Below are positions 1-6,792 of a stretch of DNA of 9,224 nucleotides, one piece after another (the first letter of the stretch is position 1; every line of letters starts with the position of its first letter). The stretch covers positions 1-9,224 of the forward strand of contig JAFCZI010000071.1 of NCBI GenBank assembly GCA_019314425.1. Direction: 5' to 3'. This DNA comes from Deltaproteobacteria bacterium (GTDB lineage: Bacteria > Desulfobacterota > DSM-4660 > Desulfatiglandales > Desulfatiglandaceae). Below the pieces are notes generated by a model. That model did not search any database, was not told the DNA's origin, and worked only from the letters and a program-made list of their open reading frames with translations. The position numbers and the translations under genes were made by a program.

Positions 1-34
1 GTCCCCAGATCTCAGATTTTTGAACAGAACCGTT

Positions 35-1066
35 TTATGCCCCATTCAGGACATTCACCCGATTTCGACCGGTCTCTTTGGCCTGAAACAGCGCCTCATC
101 CGCCCGGTCGATCAGATTTCGAATGGAATCTTTAGCACCGGGTCTGTTCTGGGTAATGCCGATGCTGATGGTAATTTGAATGGGACCGGTCCGCCATTGC
201 ACCTGGTTTTTCTCCACCATCCGGCGCAGTCTTTCGCAGGCAATCCGCGCCCCTTCGAGAGCGGTTTCCGGAAGGATCACGGCAAATTCCTCATCCCCGT
301 ACCGGCAAGGCAGATCGGTTTGTCGTGCCCATTCTCTGATCATTCTGCCCACATCCGCCAGAACGAGATCACCCGCCGTATGCCCCAATTTGTCATTAAC
401 GCGTTTGAACAAATCCAGATCCATCATACAGAGGGAAAGGTCTTTGCCGTGCCGTTCAGCCCCCGACCGTTCCCGCTCCAGGGCGTCCATGAAATACCGA
501 CGATTGAAAAGGCCGGTCAACTCATCCAACGTGGCCATCTCCGAAATCTTCCTCTGGGCCGTGCGGATCTCTCTTTTGAGCTTTCCCCTCTCCATGACAT
601 TCCGAAAACACTGGGTAATGCTTTCCCGGTCAAAATGGGCTTTGGTCAAATAATCATCGGCCCCCTCCTGGATCAGGCGAGAAATGACCATTTCATCCTC
701 CTGCTCGGTCAGTATCACCAGGGGGATATCTTTCTTGCCCGCTTTTAAGGCTCGTATAAAATCAAACCCGTCGCCACCGGGCAGCAGATAGTCCAGCAGC
801 AGCAGATCCGGCGATATTTCGTCTACGAGGCGTAAACCGTCTTCCAGATTTTCAGCGCGGCTCAGCCGGATACCGTCGATGCCGTTCAATACCGATTCAA
901 TGCGCTTGAAATCCTCATGGGAGCCTTCAATAGAGAGAACATGTAATTTCCGTTCGATATTCATAATCATGCCGCCGCCTCTATAGGGTTTGGTTTCGGA
1001 TGCCGGATATTTTGAATCTTCCTCCGGAATCTTTTCATCAGCACTTTCGAGTTCATCTTCGTTCAT
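35..1066 (-). CDS. Response regulator with REC and GGDEF domains (diguanylate cyclase-like)
   Basis: A 343-residue cytoplasmic protein. An acidic N-terminal stretch (residues 1-20) precedes a receiver domain (about 40-158) with phospho-acceptor D92 in LLLLDYLLPGGDG, switch residue T120 and K142 of LTKA. A short helical linker (about 160-178) leads to a GGDEF domain that begins at TLDELTGLFNRR (179-190) and contains DLDLFKRVND (216-225). The signature reads RYGDEEF (G257 to F261), so the second glycine of GGDEF/GGEEF is Asp. The product-inhibition I-site RxxD (R248-D251) is at its canonical place, five residues upstream. In the receiver domain the usual acidic pair after strand 1 is reduced to E47. 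By family the role is c-di-GMP synthesis controlled by phosphorylation. Because of the altered signature, catalysis is uncertain and the protein may be a degenerate c-di-GMP-binding receptor. The start at 1066 has GGTGAG 6 nt upstream; ATG codons at 964 and 970 are alternatives that would drop the acidic tail. Confidence 0.9.
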   Translation of the reverse strand: MNEDELESADEKIPEEDSKYPASETKPYRGGGMIMNIERKLHVLSIEGSHEDFKRIESVLNGIDGIRLSRAENLEDGLRLVDEISPDLLLLDYLLPGGDGFDFIRALKAGKKDIPLVILTEQEDEMVISRLIQEGADDYLTKAHFDRESITQCFRNVMERGKLKREIRTAQRKISEMATLDELTGLFNRRYFMDALERERSGAERHGKDLSLCMMDLDLFKRVNDKLGHTAGDLVLADVGRMIREWARQTDLPCRYGDEEFAVILPETALEGARIACERLRRMVEKNQVQWRTGPIQITISIGITQNRPGAKDSIRNLIDRADEALFQAKETGRNRVNVLNGA

Positions 1067-1112
1067 GGGTTTCTCACCCCCGGATCCGGGAGATCAATTC
1101 CAGCCACTTTCC

Positions 1113-1141
1113 ATTAAACCATAATGACAATCCTATGTAAA
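1113..1141 (-). promoter_or_regulatory. sigma70-like promoter for the REC-GGDEF gene
   Basis: Read on the minus strand there is TTTACA (1136-1141), a 17-nt spacer and TTTAAT (1113-1118), each hexamer matching 5 of 6 consensus bases. Transcription would start near 1106, giving a leader of about 40 nt to the ATG at 1066. A small palindrome CCCGGATCCGGG lies in the leader, near 1079-1090. Confidence 0.55.
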
Positions 1142-1258
1142 TGCATCACCAGATAAATCCGCTGTTTTTGGGGACTTGTTACGAGACCATCTATATTGAC
1201 AAACCCGCCCGAATATGAGAATCAAGGCGGTGAGTTGATAAACTATACTTACGGGAAA

Positions 1259-2146
1259 ATGAACACAAAAACGAATTTTTTGTCCTTTGAAAAAGGGACC
1301 CTGTGGGATCGGATACTGGGAACAACCAGGGTGGCATTGGAACATGGCGCACTGAAACCCATTAAAACGGACGGCCAGGTCATGGAGAATGGCGGGGTTG
1401 ATTTCCAGGTTCGGGTGGTGAAAAATCTGGCCCGCAAAGACGCGGATAAAAATCCCAATCCTTTTCTGCCCTATGAAAAGGATATGTTTGTGGCGGATAT
1501 TTCGGATACCCACCTCTGCCTGCTCAATAAATTCAATGTGATCGACCACCATCTGCTCATTGTCACCCAGGCATTTGAGCATCAGGAAACCCTCCTGACG
1601 GTTCGGGACTTTCAAGCCATATGGCGCTGTATGACCGAGTTTGAAGGGCTTGCATTTTATAATGGTGGAAAAATTGCGGGCGCCAGCCAGGACCACAAAC
1701 ACCTTCAGATGATCCCGCTGCCGATGGCGTCAACCGCGTACCCGGTTCCCAATGACCGCCTCATTCATCAGCCGCAGAAAATCCCGGGGGTAATCCCCGG
1801 GCTCCCCTTTGTTCATGCTTTCAAAAGATTCTCCGCCATCACCGATATCCCCCACGAAATGGCGGTCCAGGCCCTGCATCAGATGTATCGTCTCATGCTT
1901 CAACAGGTGGGGATGAACCCGTTCACCGAACGGGCGGAGACCCTTCAGTCAGGCCCCTACAACCTGCTTTTCACCCGTCAATGGATGTTGCTGGTTCCCC
2001 GATCAAAGGAATCCTTTGAATCCATTTCCGTCAACGCCCTGGGCTTTGCCGGTGCGCTGCTGGCCCGGAACCCCGAAGAAATGGTGCTCATTGAAAAAGA
2101 AGGCGGCATGGGGGTTCTACACCATACCGCCTTTTTAAAATCGTAG
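1259..2146 (+). CDS. ATP adenylyltransferase / diadenosine tetraphosphate phosphorylase (Apa1/2-like)
   Basis: A 295-residue HIT-superfamily enzyme of the Ap4A phosphorylase type. The active-site segment is GASQDHKHLQ (141-150), with the HxHxQ arrangement H146, H148, Q150; by family analogy the middle histidine H148 carries the AMP intermediate. Other recognisable blocks are NPFLPYEKDMFV (67-78, nucleotide region), FNVIDHHLLIVT (92-103) and the C-terminal YNLLFTRQWMLLVPR (234-248). Members of the family cleave Ap4A phosphorolytically to ATP and ADP, or run the reverse adenylyl transfer, and so tune alarmone levels. The frame is also open from a TTG at 1196. The ATG at 1259 is preferred because the homologous part begins right after it and the earlier TTG lies in a TTGACA-like string. 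The ribosome binding site (GGGAA) is weak. It diverges from the GGDEF gene, and its stop is only 8 bp from the stop of the convergent stress gene. Confidence 0.88.
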   Translation: MNTKTNFLSFEKGTLWDRILGTTRVALEHGALKPIKTDGQVMENGGVDFQVRVVKNLARKDADKNPNPFLPYEKDMFVADISDTHLCLLNKFNVIDHHLLIVTQAFEHQETLLTVRDFQAIWRCMTEFEGLAFYNGGKIAGASQDHKHLQMIPLPMASTAYPVPNDRLIHQPQKIPGVIPGLPFVHAFKRFSAITDIPHEMAVQALHQMYRLMLQQVGMNPFTERAETLQSGPYNLLFTRQWMLLVPRSKESFESISVNALGFAGALLARNPEEMVLIEKEGGMGVLHHTAFLKS

Positions 2147-2154
2147 GACCAAAT

Positions 2155-2691
2155 TTACTTCTTTTCTTTTTGTTCGCTGGCCAGATGGACTTCGGCTACC
2201 ACGGGGTTGGTGGCATGCAGTCTGTCCCTGGCATCTTTCACCTCTTCCTCGGTGCCATGGAAAATGACCAGGAATTTGTCGGCCTTGACCGCCGTCTCAT
2301 ACTTGAGCACGCTGTCCTTTGGGATGCCGACGCTGAAAAGGCCCGCTCCCAAGGCACTTAAACCGCCTACGATAACGGCATTTTCAAGTGCCCCCAAAAT
2401 CATACCGCCCACCGGTCCCAAAGCCACGATGTGCCCCACACCCGGAACAAAAAAGAGGGCAGACCCGAACAGAAGCCCCACTATCCCGCCCCAGAAAGCC
2501 CCGAGCTTTCCCCAGAACTTCATTCGATCCCCGGCATTGTAGTAACCTACCACATTTTCTTCCGCATGATAGTCCTTGCCCAGAATGGACAATTTTTTCA
2601 TGTTTACGCCAGCTTTTTCCAATTCCCTGATGGCGGTTTCCGCCTCAGTATGGGTGTTATAAATCGCTACGGCTGCACTTTCCTTTGACAT
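2155..2691 (-). CDS. General-stress-type protein with glycine-rich membrane segment (YflT/GSP17M- or DUF1269-like)
   Basis: A 178-residue protein. The N-terminal part (AAVAIYNTHTEAETAIRELE, residues 6-25) resembles the general stress protein 17M/YflT fold. It is followed by KLSILGKDYHAEENVVGYYNAGDR-type sequence with the GKLGAFWGG block (61-69). A long Gly/Ala-rich hydrophobic zone (about 65-122, with GGIVGLLFGSALFFVPG and GPVGGMILGALENAVIVGG) looks like two membrane-inserting glycine-zipper segments. The C-terminal part (128-170) returns to a soluble alpha/beta domain with KFLVIFHGTEEEV, ending in a charged tail EQKEKK. The start at 2691 is set by a strong ribosome binding site, GAGGAGGAG, 4-5 nt upstream; a TTG at 2706 lies inside that site and is rejected. 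Molecular function is unknown. The family name is from memory of the pattern, not a search. Upstream lies repeat family 2 copy A, so its promoter may lie in or beyond the repeat. Confidence 0.75.
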   Translation of the reverse strand: MSKESAAVAIYNTHTEAETAIRELEKAGVNMKKLSILGKDYHAEENVVGYYNAGDRMKFWGKLGAFWGGIVGLLFGSALFFVPGVGHIVALGPVGGMILGALENAVIVGGLSALGAGLFSVGIPKDSVLKYETAVKADKFLVIFHGTEEEVKDARDRLHATNPVVAEVHLASEQKEKK

Positions 2692-2712
2692 AAAACTCCT
2701 CCTCAATAAAAG

Positions 2713-2844
2713 TTGATGGTTCCGTAAAAAGGCACGAATCTACCTATAAATGGCGTTGTAGAAGGTTCCATATACAAGGCGTAGTGGTTTTTCAGGATCA
2801 TAGGCATACATAACAGTAGATGGGACCTTTTACGGCGCCATCAA
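2713..2844. repeat. Short inverted-repeat element, family 2 copy A
   Basis: About 132 bp bounded by inverted ends: TTGATGGTTCCGTAAAAAGG at 2713-2732, and at 2826-2844 a sequence whose reverse complement is TTGATGGCGCCGTAAAAGG. The interior shares a 31-bp identical block (2765-2795) with copy B (6843-6873), in the same orientation, plus near-identical sequence to its left. Copy A lacks the right arm of the internal hairpin seen in copy B, so it looks like a shortened derivative. Its right end includes the TGA stop (2841-2843) of the small membrane protein. No coding capacity. Confidence 0.85.
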
Positions 2845-3074
2845 TCTTCGTTGTTTTTGGAAAGTCTGTAGGTTTTTACCATTCGCAAAACAAAACCCAG
2901 CACCAAAGTAGCGCTGATAAGAATCATAAGATTGGACGCAAAAAAGGCCATGATAAAGGAATAGGGGTTTTCCAGTTTATAGGCAGATATGAGCATCAAA
3001 ATCCCGAAAGTCAGGAAAAAGCAAGCAACAAAGATCAGAAAAGCCTGGCGTATCCACCAGAAAATATTGAACAT
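2841..3074 (-). CDS. Small two-helix membrane protein, unknown function
   Basis: 77 residues with two clear hydrophobic segments, about 9-31 (QAFLIFVACFFLTFGILMLIS region) and 38-63 (YSFIMAFFASNLMILISATLVLGFV region). The linker AYKLENP is short, and the C-terminal tail RMVKTYRLSKNNED is positively charged and then acidic. The positive tail suggests that both termini are cytoplasmic. Codon usage and the strong membrane pattern support a real gene; the ribosome binding site (AAGAG, 6 nt upstream) is modest. The last codons and the stop lie in the terminal repeat of the element at 2713-2844, so the native C-terminus may have been altered by the insertion. I do not recognise a function. Confidence 0.6.
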   Translation of the reverse strand: MFNIFWWIRQAFLIFVACFFLTFGILMLISAYKLENPYSFIMAFFASNLMILISATLVLGFVLRMVKTYRLSKNNED

Positions 3075-3118
3075 GAAGCGCTCTTTTCGTAAATATTCGG
3101 CTTACAATGTAAAGGTTT

Positions 3119-3208
3119 GGCCAATGCCTCATATTCGTCTATTTTGGACTGCGTAGCATACTAATGCTATGTGAGCAGGCCAAAATAGGCGAAGATGGTG
3201 TGCTAGCC
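3119..3208. repeat. Palindromic intergenic element (nested stem-loops)
   Basis: The core arms TTCGTCTATTTTGG (3134-3147) and CCAAAATAGGCGAA (3180-3193) pair 13 of 14. Inside is a second stem, CGTAGCAT/ATGCTATG (3152-3159 and 3164-3171), with loop ACTA. Pairing continues less perfectly outward to GGCC/TAGCC at 3119-3122 and 3204-3208. It could fold into one long hairpin in DNA or RNA. It differs in sequence from the other repeat families in the window and occurs once here. Confidence 0.75.
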
Positions 3209-3251
3209 GAAAATTTACCTCTTTTCCAAAGGGAATATCCGTCGGAAGGAG

Positions 3252-3268
3252 GTCCTCCCAGTGAGGAC
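3252..3268 (-). terminator. Weak stem-loop downstream of the acyl-CoA dehydrogenase
   Basis: A perfect 6-bp stem GTCCTC/GAGGAC with a 5-nt loop lies about 40 nt beyond the TGA at 3305-3307 in the minus-strand reading direction. No T-run follows, so intrinsic termination is doubtful. It could instead be an RNA end-stabilising hairpin, or chance. Confidence 0.25.
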
Positions 3269-3304
3269 AACATCACCTTTCGATTGTCGGTGTAAACCCA
3301 ATCA

Positions 3305-4433
3305 TCAATCCCTAATAAGGTTTTTCGCCACCACCAGCCGCATGATCTCGTTGGTGCCCTCATAGATCTGGCATATCTTGGCATCACGCATGTGACGCTC
3401 CATGGGGTATTCCATATCCGCCCAGGATCTGAACCCCTTCCACAGACGCTCTCATGGCCGCATCCGAAGCATACATCTTGGCCATGACCGCTTCTTTCTC
3501 ATAAGGTTTTTTGTGGCTCTCCAGCCAGGCCGCCCGAAGCGTCAACAGTTCCGCTGCATCCAGTTCCGTGGCCATATCCGCCAGCTTCCACTGGATCGCC
3601 TGAAAACTGGTGATGGGTTTGCCGAACTGCTCCCGGGTCTTGGCATACGTCACCGCGTCTTCCAGAACCGATCGACCGATGCCGATGGCCTGCGACGCGA
3701 TACCGATGCGCCCGCCGTCCAAAGTGCTCAGCATCTGTCTGAATCCATCGCCTTCTTTTCCGAGAAGGCCATCGGTGGGAAGTCTCGCGTCCTCAAACAT
3801 AAGTTCTGCGGTTCCCGAGGCCAAAATGCCCATTTTTTCTTCCACACGCCCCACTTTGAAGCCGGGGGTGTTTTCCAGATCCATCACAAAGGAGCTGATC
3901 CCCTTGTAGCCTTTCCCTTTCTCGGTGACTGCGGCGATCACAGCGTAGCGGACCACATTACCATTGGTAATAAACTTCTTCTCCCCGTTGATAACCCATT
4001 CATCACCGTCTTTAACGGCGGTGGTCCGCACGGGGTCGGACCCGGCCCCCGCCTCCGTGAGACCATAGCACCCTAGGTATTCTCCGGAGGCACAGGGATT
4101 GAGATATTTCTTTTTCTGAGCCTCCGTTCCATAAGCATATACCGGAAAACAGTAAAGGGAATTGTTGACACTCATGATGATACCTGTGGACGCGCAGGCC
4201 TTCGATATTTCAATCAGGGCCAGCACGTAACTCACATAATCCATGCCACCACCGCCATATTCTTCCGGCACGGCAATGCCCAGCATCTTCAACTCTCCCA
4301 GTTGCTTGACAATTTCCGCCGGATGGGCATGGGTCTCATCCAGCTGGGCAGCCTTAGGTCTGATCTCCGATTCGGCAAAGCGTGCCGCCATCTCTCGGAC
4401 CATCCGCTGTTCTTCGGTTAATGCGAAATTCAC
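3305..4433 (-). pseudogene. Acyl-CoA dehydrogenase (short-chain/butyryl-CoA type), frameshifted near the C-terminus
   Basis: An FAD-dependent acyl-CoA dehydrogenase of the butyryl-/short-chain type, oxidising acyl-CoA to trans-2-enoyl-CoA and passing electrons to ETF. The reading frame starts at a GTG (4431-4433), only 2 nt after the TAG of the upstream enoyl-CoA hydratase, which implies translational coupling. Family signatures are present: MNFALTEEQRMVREMAARF (1-19), YGLTEAGAGSDP (118-129), EKKFITNG (151-158), TREQFGKPI and [11 protein letters not shown] (331-341). After residue 341 the frame shifts and stops at 3384-3386, 8 codons later. The rest of the protein continues in another frame from 3409 to the TGA at 3305-3307: [11 protein letters not shown], then [12 protein letters not shown], then KNLIRD, 34 residues. 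That tail carries the catalytic glutamate of IYEGT. About four residues normally found between GGYG and YPMER are missing, consistent with an 11-bp deletion. The truncated product should be inactive. Confidence 0.88.
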
Positions 4434-4435
4434 TG

Positions 4436-5224
4436 CTAAACCAGCCCTCCTTTAAACTCGGGTTTTCGTTTCTCCAAAAACGCCGTGAGCCCTTCCTGTC
4501 CGTCCGGGTTGGACATGCACAGAGCGAAAGCGTCCGCCTCCATATAGCTGCCCGTGCGAAGATCCACGTCAAAGCCGCGATCAATACAGTTTTTAATGGA
4601 CTTCATGGATACCCTTCCCCTACTTGCGAAGAGTCCGGCGATTTTCATGGTTTCCTCCCACAGGGTATCCGCAGGAAACACTTTGTTGACCAGACCGATC
4701 TCTTTCGCTTCCTGAGCACTGATAATCGCACCGGTCATACAAAGTTCTTTGGCCATTGCTTTACCCACCTGACGGGATAAACGCTGGGTGCCACCGAATC
4801 CAGGTATTATCCCCAGACTGCTCTCCGGCTGACCAAACTTGGCTTTTTCAGAGGCATAGATAAAATCACACGCCATGGCCAATTCTGTTCCACCTCCCAG
4901 CGCAAACCCGTTAACACAGGCAATAACCGGGATTGAAAGGCTTTCCAGCCGAAAGAAAAGTGCCTGGCCTTCCAGCGAAAACTGCCGGCCTTGCAGTGGC
5001 GAAAAACTGGCCATATGACCAATATCTGCGCCCGCGATAAAGGCTTTATCGCCATTGCCGGTCAGCACCAGAACCTTGGCAACCCCATCGGCCTCAATTT
5101 TGTTCAGGGCTTCACCCATTTCAGCCAGCACATCAGGATTGATGGCATTCAACGCCTTAGGCCGATTGAATTTAATGACCGCTATATTCCCGTCTTCTTC
5201 AAAGATAATATTTTCAAATGACAT
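4436..5224 (-). CDS. Enoyl-CoA hydratase (crotonase / 3-hydroxybutyryl-CoA dehydratase type)
   Basis: 262 residues, full family length and apparently intact. Crotonase-fold landmarks are FNRPKALNAI (19-28), the CoA/oxyanion strand AFIAGADI (61-68), NGFALGGGTELAMACD (105-120) and FGQPESSLGIIPGFGGTQRL (130-149). The two catalytic glutamates of active hydratases are present at E114 and E134. The C-terminal EGLTAFLEKRKPEFKG (244-259) is typical. It hydrates crotonyl-CoA or other short enoyl-CoA to the 3-hydroxyacyl-CoA in beta-oxidation (or the reverse). The ATG at 5222-5224 has GGGGGAG 5 nt upstream. It is immediately followed by the acyl-CoA dehydrogenase, which would supply its substrate. A terminator and a family 1 repeat separate it from the upstream thiolase, so the hydratase-dehydrogenase pair probably needs its own promoter. 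Confidence 0.93.
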   Translation of the reverse strand: MSFENIIFEEDGNIAVIKFNRPKALNAINPDVLAEMGEALNKIEADGVAKVLVLTGNGDKAFIAGADIGHMASFSPLQGRQFSLEGQALFFRLESLSIPVIACVNGFALGGGTELAMACDFIYASEKAKFGQPESSLGIIPGFGGTQRLSRQVGKAMAKELCMTGAIISAQEAKEIGLVNKVFPADTLWEETMKIAGLFASRGRVSMKSIKNCIDRGFDVDLRTGSYMEADAFALCMSNPDGQEGLTAFLEKRKPEFKGGLV

Positions 5225-5252
5225 TGTTTCTCCCCCGTTCGTTAAGATATTT

Positions 5253-5411
5253 TAGTACCCAAACGAAAACTGTCTTTTTCGCCAATATCTGCATCAGATA
5301 AACCCGTTCTTAATAAAACTGGGATCGGAATATTCAATATATTCCTGTGGTTAAAGTTTTGTGATGCCTTAACCTTGACGAAAAATCCTAGCTTTCGTTC
5401 TCAGGCACTAT
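5253..5411 (-). repeat. Inverted-repeat element, family 1 copy 1
   Basis: About 159 bp, opposite in orientation to the copies at 6956 and 8503. The left end here (TTAGTACCCAAACGAAAACT, 5252-5271) and the reverse complement of the right end (AATAGTGCCTGAGAACGAAA, from 5412 backwards) match the family termini with a few differences. The next blocks match too: CTTTTTCGCCAA at 5274-5285, and CCTTGACGAAAAAT toward the other end. Of the three copies only this one holds both internal modules: the TTAACCACAGGAATATATT module shared with copy 2 and the CCAGTTTTATTAAGAACGG module (reverse complement at 5304-5322) shared with copy 3. A TTGAAT-16 nt-TATTAA string on the minus strand inside it is a low-confidence promoter candidate for the hydratase gene. 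Confidence 0.88.
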
Positions 5412-5413
5412 TC

Positions 5414-5452
5414 AAAAATCGTTACCGGTTTTTTTAACCATCAACCGGCAAC
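5414..5452 (-). terminator. Rho-independent terminator of acetyl-CoA acetyltransferase 1
   Basis: On the minus strand GTTGCCGGTT (5452-5443) pairs with AACCGGTAAC (5430-5421) through 10 positions including one G-T wobble. The loop is 12 nt, and GATTTTT follows at 5420-5414. It lies 9 nt after the thiolase stop codon, the position expected for an intrinsic terminator. Confidence 0.75.
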
Positions 5453-5460
5453 CCTAATAA

Positions 5461-6744
5461 TCAGCACACCTCCAGAATCATGGCCATACCCTGCCCACCG
5501 CCAATGCAGAGGGAAGCCAGACCCAGTTCAATGTTTTTTCGCATCATTTCACCGATGAGCGTCAAGACAATACGCGCGCCGGTACACCCGATAGGATGCC
5601 CAATGGAGATGCAGCTGCCAAGCGCATTGGTTTTTTCCATATCGCACCCAAGCTCCCGCACACAGGCGATGGCCTGGGCCGCAAACGCTTCAGCCAACTC
5701 GATAGCGCCGAAATCGTCAATGTGGAGGTTTTCCTTTTTCAGCAGTTTTCGTACGGCCGGTATGGGGCCAAGCCCCATGTAGGCCGGGTCTACCCCCGCA
5801 TAGGAAAAAGCACGTATTTTTACAAGTGGTTTCAAACCCAGGTTTTTTGCCTTTTCATCCGACATGAGCAGAAGCGCCGCAGCGGCATCGTTGATTCCAG
5901 ATGCATTTCCCGCAGTTACGGTCCCGTCCTTCTTAAAGGCGGGCATGAACTTGGCCATTTTTTCCACCGTGGTGTCCATGGGCCGTTCATCCGTATCAAA
6001 AATCAGCGGATCCTTTTTCCGTTGCGGGATGAGCACCGGCACAATCTCATCCTTGAAAAGACCGTCGGAAATAGCTTTCATGGCACGCTGGTGACTCAGA
6101 GCACCGAGTTCATCCTGTTCTTGCCTTGAAATTCCGTATTTCTCCGCAACGTTTTCCGCAGTCATTCCCATGTGGTATCCATAAAAAATCTCAAATAGGC
6201 CGTCTATAACCATCAGATCCACCAACTCCGCGTTGTTCATTCGAGCCCCCCAACGGGCCGCAGGCAACGCATAGGGAATGAGGCTCATGTTTTCCATGCC
6301 GCCCGCCAGAATCACATCCGCCTCGCCAGCCGCAATGGACTGGGTCGCCAGGGCGATGGCTTTCATGCCGGAAGCGCAAACCTTGTTCAGTGTGAAAGCA
6401 CTCGTTTCCTTCGTGATCCCTGCCTTGATCATGGCCTGGCGCGCCACGTTCTGCCCCTGGGCCGCCCCCACCACGTTTCCCATGATGACTTCATCCACTT
6501 GAACGGCCTGGAGGGCATCATCGTAATCATAGACCTTTTTTTCAAGATCGATCATGCCAAGGCCTTTGAGTGCATCGGGCTCAAACTGGGTCAGATTGTC
6601 AGTGGCCACCGGTTTCAACTGCACATTTTTGAGGGTTTCTTTCAGCACCAGCGCCCCCAATTCCACTACAGGTGTCGATTTCAGCGTCTTTCCGAATGTA
6701 CCCACAGGGGTTCTCTTCCCTGAAACAACCACTACATCTCCCAT
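5461..6744 (-). CDS. Acetyl-CoA acetyltransferase (thiolase), intact, with an extra N-terminal segment
   Basis: A thiolase of 427 residues from the ATG at 6744, longer than the usual ~393. The acyl-enzyme cysteine is in NKVCASGMKA (C123). The histidine is in ISIGHPIGCTGAR (H383). The second catalytic cysteine is in SLCIGGGQG (C413). AGGMENMS (147-154) and GNASGINDAAAALLLMS are also typical. It cleaves acetoacetyl-CoA or 3-ketoacyl-CoA with CoA, the last step of the pathway. Compared with the second thiolase here, about 35 extra residues lie between LKNVQLKP and [11 protein letters not shown] (roughly residues 46-80), including DLEKKVYDYDDAL. The usual NEAF motif reads ELAEAF, with Ala replacing the conserved Asn. 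The second ATG (6744) is preferred as start: AGGAG is 8 nt upstream of it, but only 2 nt upstream of the ATG at 6750. A candidate promoter TTGGTC-17-TAAAAT lies immediately upstream but would give a very short leader. Confidence 0.92.
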   Translation of the reverse strand: MGDVVVVSGKRTPVGTFGKTLKSTPVVELGALVLKETLKNVQLKPVATDNLTQFEPDALKGLGMIDLEKKVYDYDDALQAVQVDEVIMGNVVGAAQGQNVARQAMIKAGITKETSAFTLNKVCASGMKAIALATQSIAAGEADVILAGGMENMSLIPYALPAARWGARMNNAELVDLMVIDGLFEIFYGYHMGMTAENVAEKYGISRQEQDELGALSHQRAMKAISDGLFKDEIVPVLIPQRKKDPLIFDTDERPMDTTVEKMAKFMPAFKKDGTVTAGNASGINDAAAALLLMSDEKAKNLGLKPLVKIRAFSYAGVDPAYMGLGPIPAVRKLLKKENLHIDDFGAIELAEAFAAQAIACVRELGCDMEKTNALGSCISIGHPIGCTGARIVLTLIGEMMRKNIELGLASLCIGGGQGMAMILEVC

Positions 6745-6792
6745 CCTCATCTCTCCTAAATTTTACCCTTATGGACTTTTTTGACCAACCTA

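Noticed and set aside
20..748. Long plus-strand open frame (242 codons) opposite the REC-GGDEF gene
   Set aside because: It is antisense to a clearly recognisable two-domain protein, has no family pattern and no good ribosome binding site, so it is a shadow frame.
1196..1224. TTGACA at 1196-1201 as a promoter for the Ap4A phosphorylase
   Set aside because: No acceptable -10 hexamer lies 16-18 nt downstream (GAATCA is poor), so I did not call it.
1196..1258. N-terminal extension of the Ap4A phosphorylase from a TTG at 1196
   Set aside because: The extension has no family similarity, the TTG lacks a ribosome binding site, and the ATG at 1259 fits the family start.
3139..3387. 82-codon minus-strand frame overlapping the end of the acyl-CoA dehydrogenase
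   Set aside because: It is in neither of the two dehydrogenase frames; the conserved tail (YPMERHMRD, then IYEGTNEI) is in another frame ending at 3305.
3402..4076. 224-codon plus-strand frame opposite the acyl-CoA dehydrogenase
   Set aside because: Antisense shadow of a well-conserved gene; no recognisable domain.
5596..6129. 177-codon plus-strand frame opposite thiolase 1
   Set aside because: Antisense shadow with no start signal or domain pattern.
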